In this document: positions 59,588 to 64,000 of the stretch, one piece after another
How positions within the stretch are numbered: the first letter of the stretch is position 1
Layout: the number at the start of each line of letters is the position of its first letter
DNA from: Paenibacillus lycopersici
GTDB lineage: Bacteria > Bacillota > Bacilli > Paenibacillales > Paenibacillaceae
DNA: 64,000 bases
Assembly: GCF_010119935.1 (NCBI RefSeq)
Contig: NZ_CP048209.1
Location: 1,545,501 to 1,609,500, forward strand
Direction: 5' to 3'
Program-made: the position numbers and the translations under genes
The notes under the pieces: model-generated
Told to the model about the DNA's origin: nothing
The model's database searches: none
Seen by the model: only the letters and a program-made list of their open reading frames with translations

Positions 59588-60664
59588 ATGCCGTTCATGA
59601 GAGGAAGCGAATTATGCCGCCGGTTCCATAACGAAATCGTCGAACCCGCCATGGCGGATACGTTCGCGCGCTTGCCTTATTCGGCGGCGTTAATGGGACC
59701 GGGCAGCGAGGTGCTCGGCTACGATACGGAGATGTCGACGGATCACGATTGGTTTCCCCGGGTGTATCTGTTTCTGGACCGGCAAGATTACGGGCATGCG
59801 GAACGCATCGAGGCCGCGCTGCGCGAAGTGGCGCCGGAACGGTTCTACGGCTTCCCCGTCGATATCGGCAGAAGCGTCATTACGACAGTACCGGACTTCC
59901 TTGAAAGTCACCTGGGCGTTAGCCGCGATGAACGATTGGAGCCGGCCGATTGGCTGACGTTTCCTTCGCAGTCGCTGCTTGAGATGACGCAGGGAGACGT
60001 GTATAGGGACGAGCTTGGCCAGCTGGCCGCATTGCGCAGCCGATTCGAATACTACCCGCGCGATAGTTGGTTATATATCCTGGCATCCGTCTGGCAGCGA
60101 ATCGGCCAAGAGGAACATCTGATGCTTCGCGCGGGTTTTGCCGGCGACGAGCTGGGCTCGGCGATTATCGCCTCGCGCCTGGTCCGCGACATGATGAATC
60201 TCTGTTTTCTGATGGAGCGGCAGTATGCGCCTTATCCCAAATGGTTCGGCACCGCGTTTAAACGTTTGGCCTGCGCGGACAGCCTGTATCCGTCCCTGTG
60301 GACAGCCCAAACGGCAGCGACGTGGAGAGAACGCGAGCATGCATTGAATCATGCGTATCGGCATCTCGCGCATATGCACAACGGATCAGGGATCACGGAG
60401 CGGATTCCGGGCGATGCATCGCCCTTCTATGATCGCCCCTTTCACGTCACGAAGGGCGAGACGATCGCGGGTCTCATCGCAAGTCGCATCGAGGATGCGG
60501 CCATGCGGCGGTTAGCCGGGAACCGGTTGATCGGAGGCATCGACCAGATTACCGACAGCACGGATTTCCGAAAGCTCGGCAAGTGGCCCGAGGGAGAAGG
60601 GGAGAAGGCACGAGCGGCGTTGAAGCAGCTATTCAAAGCCGGTTTGCGAGGAAAGGACGCATGA
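59588..60664 (+). CDS. DUF4037-type nucleotidyltransferase-fold protein
   Basis: This 358-residue protein has an early LMGPGSEVLGYDTEMSTDHD followed by WFPRVYLFL, a GS...DxD-like nucleotidyltransferase motif, near residue 35. LASVWQRIGQEEHLMLRAGF is in the middle and a helical C-terminal half follows. This arrangement is typical of DUF4037 proteins, whose function is not established. ATG 59588 lies 7 bp after GGAGG. An ATG at 59582 is too close to that site. It diverges from ger operon 2. Confidence 0.78.
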   Translation: MPFMRGSELCRRFHNEIVEPAMADTFARLPYSAALMGPGSEVLGYDTEMSTDHDWFPRVYLFLDRQDYGHAERIEAALREVAPERFYGFPVDIGRSVITTVPDFLESHLGVSRDERLEPADWLTFPSQSLLEMTQGDVYRDELGQLAALRSRFEYYPRDSWLYILASVWQRIGQEEHLMLRAGFAGDELGSAIIASRLVRDMMNLCFLMERQYAPYPKWFGTAFKRLACADSLYPSLWTAQTAATWREREHALNHAYRHLAHMHNGSGITERIPGDASPFYDRPFHVTKGETIAGLIASRIEDAAMRRLAGNRLIGGIDQITDSTDFRKLGKWPEGEGEKARAALKQLFKAGLRGKDA

Positions 60665-60683
60665 GTATGACGAGGCTGCCAGC

Positions 60684-61757
60684 CTAACGAGGCGAGGAGG
60701 CAACATGTACGAGCAACGCATCGCAGCGCAATTGCTGGAACAATATGCGCTGGCCGCGCAGCGGGCTGCCGAGCGATTGGCGGACGGTCACGGAATCCGG
60801 AACGATGTCTTCGTCCTCGGCGAGGATGTTGCCGCGGGCGTCTTTGAAATAGAGGTCCATCTTCGTGCGCGCGCGCAGCAGCCCGATGGTTTGGTCGTAG
60901 TTGGCGAGGGCGGTGGTCGGATCGCTCCCGTCGAAGGAGGCGCCAGTTTCCTGCACGAATTTCTTGCCGAGGATGGCCTCCCCCAATGGTTTAGAGCCAA
61001 GGGAGAGCAAATTGGCGTCCGCGCCTTGATCCAGCAAATATTCGACCAGCTCGTAGCGGCCGAATCGGGCTTCGCAATGCAGCAGCGTATCTCCGCTTTC
61101 GCTATAGACGATGCCTTCGTAATGCGCCTCCTGATAATCGATGGGAAATCCGGCTTGAAGGAAGAGCTGAAGCATAGCGACGCTCTTCGCCATTTCGTAC
61201 GGCTGTATGCCGTCCAGTCCCATCGGGATCGTCAGCGCTCTCCAGTCATGCAACAGCGCTCTTGCGATATCCGTTCGATCCCGCATGACAGCCGAAGACA
61301 ACGCCACTTGACGCCCGGAGTTCGCCCAATAGATCGGGCCTGCCTGGCTGCTGCCCGCCTGAAGCTTCCCGCCGCCGGCCTCCACGATAAAACGCAGCGG
61401 GACGTACAGCGTCCCGTCCACGACTTGCGCCGGGGCGGTCATCGTCTTGGCCTTGCCGTCAACCTGGGCGACGGCAGCATTGGCCTTGAATCGCATCGTG
61501 TGACTGGCATCGGCGCTCTGATACTCCTTGCTGGCGGGCATCCAGGTCAATGCAAGCTTCAATGCGGAGGCTGCCGCGCGCAGCGAAATCATGTTCTCGT
61601 TCTTCCCTTTGTAGGGGATCGTTCGGAAGTCGGCCTTGACTCCGTCGATGTACAGCGACGCTTGCGTCGAGGGCGTTGGCGCGGCCTTGGCTGAAGGCAC
61701 CTGCAGGCACAACCATGCGAGGAGCAGACTTGCGAAGACGAGCAATGATTTTCTCAT
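60684..61757 (-). CDS. secreted stalk-domain protein with ankyrin repeats
   Basis: The 357-residue protein has a signal peptide (MRKSLLVFASLLLAWLCLQV, cleavage near AKA-AP). A copper-amine-oxidase-type stalk domain covers residues about 30-150 (ISLRAAASALKLALTWMPAS, LYVPLRFIVEAGGGKL). A C-terminal part with ankyrin-like repeats follows (GDTLLHCEARFGRYELVEYL and LDQGADANLLSLG). Such stalk domains bind wall or surface. Ankyrin repeats suggest protein binding outside the cell. It converges on the DUF4037 gene with 19 bp between. Confidence 0.8.
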   Translation of the reverse strand: MRKSLLVFASLLLAWLCLQVPSAKAAPTPSTQASLYIDGVKADFRTIPYKGKNENMISLRAAASALKLALTWMPASKEYQSADASHTMRFKANAAVAQVDGKAKTMTAPAQVVDGTLYVPLRFIVEAGGGKLQAGSSQAGPIYWANSGRQVALSSAVMRDRTDIARALLHDWRALTIPMGLDGIQPYEMAKSVAMLQLFLQAGFPIDYQEAHYEGIVYSESGDTLLHCEARFGRYELVEYLLDQGADANLLSLGSKPLGEAILGKKFVQETGASFDGSDPTTALANYDQTIGLLRARTKMDLYFKDARGNILAEDEDIVPDSVTVRQSLGSPLRGQRILFQQLRCDALLVHVASSPR

Positions 61758-61862
61758 AGCGGTTTCCCCATCCCACCTGATCTAGAATTTATTCCCTGTA
61801 TACGTGCCGCGTGAAGGGCTTGTACAGGCTGAATCTTCTCCTCGGTGCCAAGCACGGATAGG

Positions 61863-61908
61863 CAACAGGCAGCCTGAGGCGCGAAGCCGCGTCCCGAGCT
61901 GCCTGTTG
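61863..61908 (-). terminator. possible terminator after the aldo-keto reductase gene
   Basis: CAACAGGCAGC (61863-61873) pairs with GCTGCCTGTTG (61898-61908), with inner GCGCG/CGCG pairing possible. No T-run follows. It lies 33 bp past the reductase stop. Confidence 0.4.
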
Positions 61909-61940
61909 GTGCAAAGCGCCGTTTGCTCGCATCGATCGGC

Positions 61941-62909
61941 CTACTTGCCCTTCGAAGCGTTGTACAGCCACGCCCAATCCTCGCGCGTCAGCTTGATGGA
62001 TTCGGCGTCCTTGCAAGCGCGGATCCGCGCCGGATTGATCGTGCCGATCACCGGCTGAATGCCGGCCGGGTGCATCATGAGCCAGGCGAGCACGATGGCT
62101 TCCGGCGTCGTGTGCAGCCGCTCGGCGTAGTCGGCGACGAGCTTCGCCGTCTTGACGACGGCTTCGCTCTGGCCGTCCAGCGAACGGCCGGAAAGCCAGC
62201 CCTGCGCGAGCGGTCCCCACGATTGCAGCTGAATGTTCTCGAGGCGGCAGTATTCCAGCGTGCCTTCCGGGAACACGTTGGCGCGCGCCGCCTCCTGGTT
62301 CACCGTGACGCCCGTATCGACGAAGCCGGTTTTGAGCAGGCTCATCTCCAGCTGATTGACGATGAACGGCTCGTCGGCGTAGGCGGACAGCAGGCGGATC
62401 TGCCCTTGGCTCATGTTGGATACGCCGAAATGACGCACTTTGCCGGACGATTTCAGCTTGCCGATGGCGCTTGCCACTTCCTCGGGGTCGACGAGCGGAT
62501 CCGGACGGTGCAGCAGCAGAATGTCCAGATACTCGATACCGAGACGCTCCAGGATGCCGTCGACGCTGCGCAAAATATGCGATTCCGAGAAATCGTAGCG
62601 AGCCGGCTCGCCTTCATCCGCCATGCGGATGCCGCATTTGGATTGCAGAATGATCGACTCCCGCAGCGACGGACGTTCCTTCATCACTTGGCTGAAGACG
62701 CGTTCCGCCTTGCCGCGCGTGTAGATATCCGCATGATCGAACATGTTGATGCCGATTTCGAGCGCCGCTTCCAGCGCTTCTTGACCTTCCTTATAATGTT
62801 CAGCCGTGATGGGATTTCGGGCGTCCCAGTCGCCGCCGAGGCGCATGCAGCCGAGCACGAGCCGGCTTGCGGGGATGCCCCGTGTTTGAAGCGGAATTGG
62901 TTTCGTCAT
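61941..62909 (-). CDS. aldo/keto reductase
   Basis: The 322-residue TIM-barrel oxidoreductase has the catalytic tetrad motifs. MFDHADIYTRGKAERVF carries Asp and Tyr, ILQSKCGIR carries Lys, and DILLLHRPDPL carries His. HFGVSNMSQGQIRLL and IQPVIGTINPARIRACKD follow, the latter being the NADPH-binding end. ATG 62909 follows GGAGG with 5 bp spacing. The longer frame upstream lacks a ribosome site. It reduces a carbonyl or sugar with NADPH. The true substrate is unknown. Confidence 0.92.
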   Translation of the reverse strand: MTKPIPLQTRGIPASRLVLGCMRLGGDWDARNPITAEHYKEGQEALEAALEIGINMFDHADIYTRGKAERVFSQVMKERPSLRESIILQSKCGIRMADEGEPARYDFSESHILRSVDGILERLGIEYLDILLLHRPDPLVDPEEVASAIGKLKSSGKVRHFGVSNMSQGQIRLLSAYADEPFIVNQLEMSLLKTGFVDTGVTVNQEAARANVFPEGTLEYCRLENIQLQSWGPLAQGWLSGRSLDGQSEAVVKTAKLVADYAERLHTTPEAIVLAWLMMHPAGIQPVIGTINPARIRACKDAESIKLTREDWAWLYNASKGK

Positions 62910-63343
62910 AGAGCCCTCCATGAATGGTTTTTTGAAATCAACCACGTATGCTGCAAGCGTGATCTGTGTGCATGTCCCATTATGAATCAGCCGGCCGGGG
63001 TTGAGAAGTAGTGAAAATAGGGTTATGTACGGATCGGAAGTATACCTACTTAGCCAAAGTATAGCGTCTGAAGCGCAGGCCTCGGCAGTTCGCAGAAGGC
63101 TGGACGCGTCATGATCAGGCTGCCTCGTCTGACGGCTGGGGAATAGCGGAAGCGGCCGGATCCCGGTCGGATGCATCCTGTTGCTGCCTCGTCTGACGGC
63201 TGCTGAATCGCGGAAGCGGCTAGTCCCGGTCGGGCGAAGCTTCGAATAACGTCGAAATTGATTTGCTGCCGCAAATAGGAAACTAGACTATAATGAGAGC
63301 GGATTATCCGGTATACATACGATCGGGGAAGGCAGTGGTTTAT
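62910..63343. other. intergenic region with a short tandem duplication
   Basis: Apart from the duplication at 63118-63235 no gene is recognised. TATAAT at 63289-63294 is a good -10 for the secreted-protein gene at 63344. Confidence 0.5.
63118..63235. repeat. 64-bp tandem duplication
   Basis: GGCTGCCTCGTCTGACGGCT begins near 63118, and a second copy begins 64 bp later. Both continue with GAAT-GCGGAAGCGGC and end with CCCGGTCGG. The copies have diverged at several positions. Confidence 0.7.
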
Positions 63344-63772
63344 ATGAAGAAGGCAAGAAGCATGTTCCTGCTCCTGCTCCTCCTGCTGCTGGCGGCGCAG
63401 CCTGCCGCGGCGGCGTCCAAGACGAGCCAGACGAGCAAGATCCGAATTACGTTTGCCAGCGCGGATCTCGTGGCGAACAATCATGTCGGCAACGAATGGT
63501 GGACGGGCGGGTACGTCAACGGCAAGGAAATCGCGGAAGGCAGCTCCGTGACCTTAACCGTCAAGCCGACCGACGTCATCAAGCTGAAAGCAGAGGCGCA
63601 AGAGCAGGATAAGTACCCGGATAACGGTCAAGCCAATGCCTCCGTCAAGGCGTCCTCCATCACGAAAACGACGGACAAGACGTTGACCGTAAACGTCGTC
63701 GAGAACCGCGGCCGCTATTCGGGCAATACCGCCAAATGGTCGTTCACGTTCAAGATTCAGAAGGTTTCCTGA
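63344..63772 (+). CDS. small secreted hypothetical protein
   Basis: The 142-residue protein has a strong signal peptide, MKKARSMFLLLLLLLLAAQP, with likely cleavage after AAA. The mature part is about 115 residues of beta-rich sequence (SKIRITFASADLVANNHVGN, EWWTGGYVNGKEIAEG, VTLTVKPTDVIKLKAEAQEQ). It ends in SFTFKIQKVS. ATG 63344 was preferred over an earlier ATG at 63293 because the signal peptide starts there. It has its own promoter and terminator. I do not recognise a named family. Confidence 0.75.
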   Translation: MKKARSMFLLLLLLLLAAQPAAAASKTSQTSKIRITFASADLVANNHVGNEWWTGGYVNGKEIAEGSSVTLTVKPTDVIKLKAEAQEQDKYPDNGQANASVKASSITKTTDKTLTVNVVENRGRYSGNTAKWSFTFKIQKVS

Positions 63773-63796
63773 GGTTAACGTTTGGCAATGTAAAAA

Positions 63797-63848
63797 AAGC
63801 AAAAAGCGGCAAGAATCCGGCATTCTGGATTGCATGCCGCCTTTTTCG
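63797..63848 (+). terminator. rho-independent terminator
   Basis: AAAAAGCGGCAAGAATCC and the later GGATTGCATGCCGCCTTTTT form a long imperfect stem ending in a T-run. Confidence 0.75.
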
Positions 63849-64000
63849 TTCGGCACTTCGCGCAGCTCCCTGCGCGAAGCGTGACGGCACATGACGGCTG
63901 TCAACTTCATTACTAGCGGCAATACCAAATTGGGCACAGGTAAGGAAGACGATCGACGAAGCGAAAGCGAATAAGGTCGGGCAGCGGTTACGGATCGTAT
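63849..64000. other. right edge, nothing firmly identified
   Basis: A small hairpin CTTCGCGCAG / CTGCGCGAAG lies at 63858-63880. One frame near the edge reads protein-like (IPNWAQVRKTIDEAKANKVG) but has no visible start, so a gene crossing the edge cannot be called. Confidence 0.3.

Noticed and set aside
60705..61694. 329-residue plus-strand open frame opposite the stalk/ankyrin gene
   Set aside because: The minus-strand protein has a signal peptide and domains. The plus-strand frame has no recognisable motif and shadow-type composition, despite an AGGAGG near its start.
1..64000. tRNA, rRNA, riboswitch or T-box
   Set aside because: No cloverleaf-like CCA-ended sequence, rRNA stretch or conserved riboswitch core was recognised by eye. 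A covariance-model scan would be decisive.

Overview
The window looks like chromosomal DNA of a spore-forming, GC-rich member of the Paenibacillaceae (Paenibacillus or Cohnella type). Pointers are two complete GerA-family germinant-receptor operons, Mn-dependent pyrophosphatase PpaC, two YesM/YesN-type two-component systems each tied to a carbohydrate ABC importer that lacks its own ATPase, and many GTG/TTG starts behind strong AGGAGG-like ribosome sites. No rRNA, tRNA, CRISPR array, phage or plasmid module was recognised.

Bases 1-15161 form a glycan-foraging region. An alpha-mannosidase (GH38, cut by the left edge), a TIM-barrel sugar isomerase and an alpha-L-fucosidase (GH29) precede a decayed IS. 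A sialic acid locus follows: nanA-nanE-nanK, a YesM/YesN pair, a solute-binding lipoprotein with two permeases, a YhcH-type protein and a YjhC/NanOx-type oxidoreductase. NanOx without a visible sialidase suggests uptake of 2,7-anhydro-Neu5Ac. Two cre-like operators sit at the same distance from their -10 boxes in front of nanA and the transporter.

Bases 15271-24257 carry a serine hydrolase, an ArsR-controlled efflux pump, a divergent AraC/FAD-oxidoreductase pair and a class B penicillin-binding protein. Bases 24400-26400 hold a 52-bp double-hairpin tandem repeat array that an IS256-family element has entered, leaving an exact 8-bp target duplication. Then come ComB-like phosphatase, a shikimate-kinase-like protein, a frameshifted Nudix gene and a small unknown protein.

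Bases 29039-36060 (minus strand) hold an MBOAT/SGNH acetylation pair, a DHA2 drug pump with a PadR regulator and clear operators, a zinc-ribbon protein and lipoate ligase. Bases 36061-40127 hold a GDSL-hydrolase relic, an AraC regulator, a repeat island, a PhyH dioxygenase and a Dabb protein. Bases 40128-48520 hold a second ABC importer with its own YesM/YesN pair. Bases 48704-64000 hold ppaC, thpR, a YuiH-like molybdoenzyme, the two ger operons, a DUF4037 protein, a secreted stalk/ankyrin protein, an aldo-keto reductase and a small secreted protein.

The most unusual signal is a dispersed imperfect palindrome of about 178 bp found at three loci (3158-3335, 37973-38100, 44386-44562). It is built from 20-21 bp half-sites at fixed offsets of 50, 56 and 50-51 bp, two inverted and two direct. 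I do not recognise this family.
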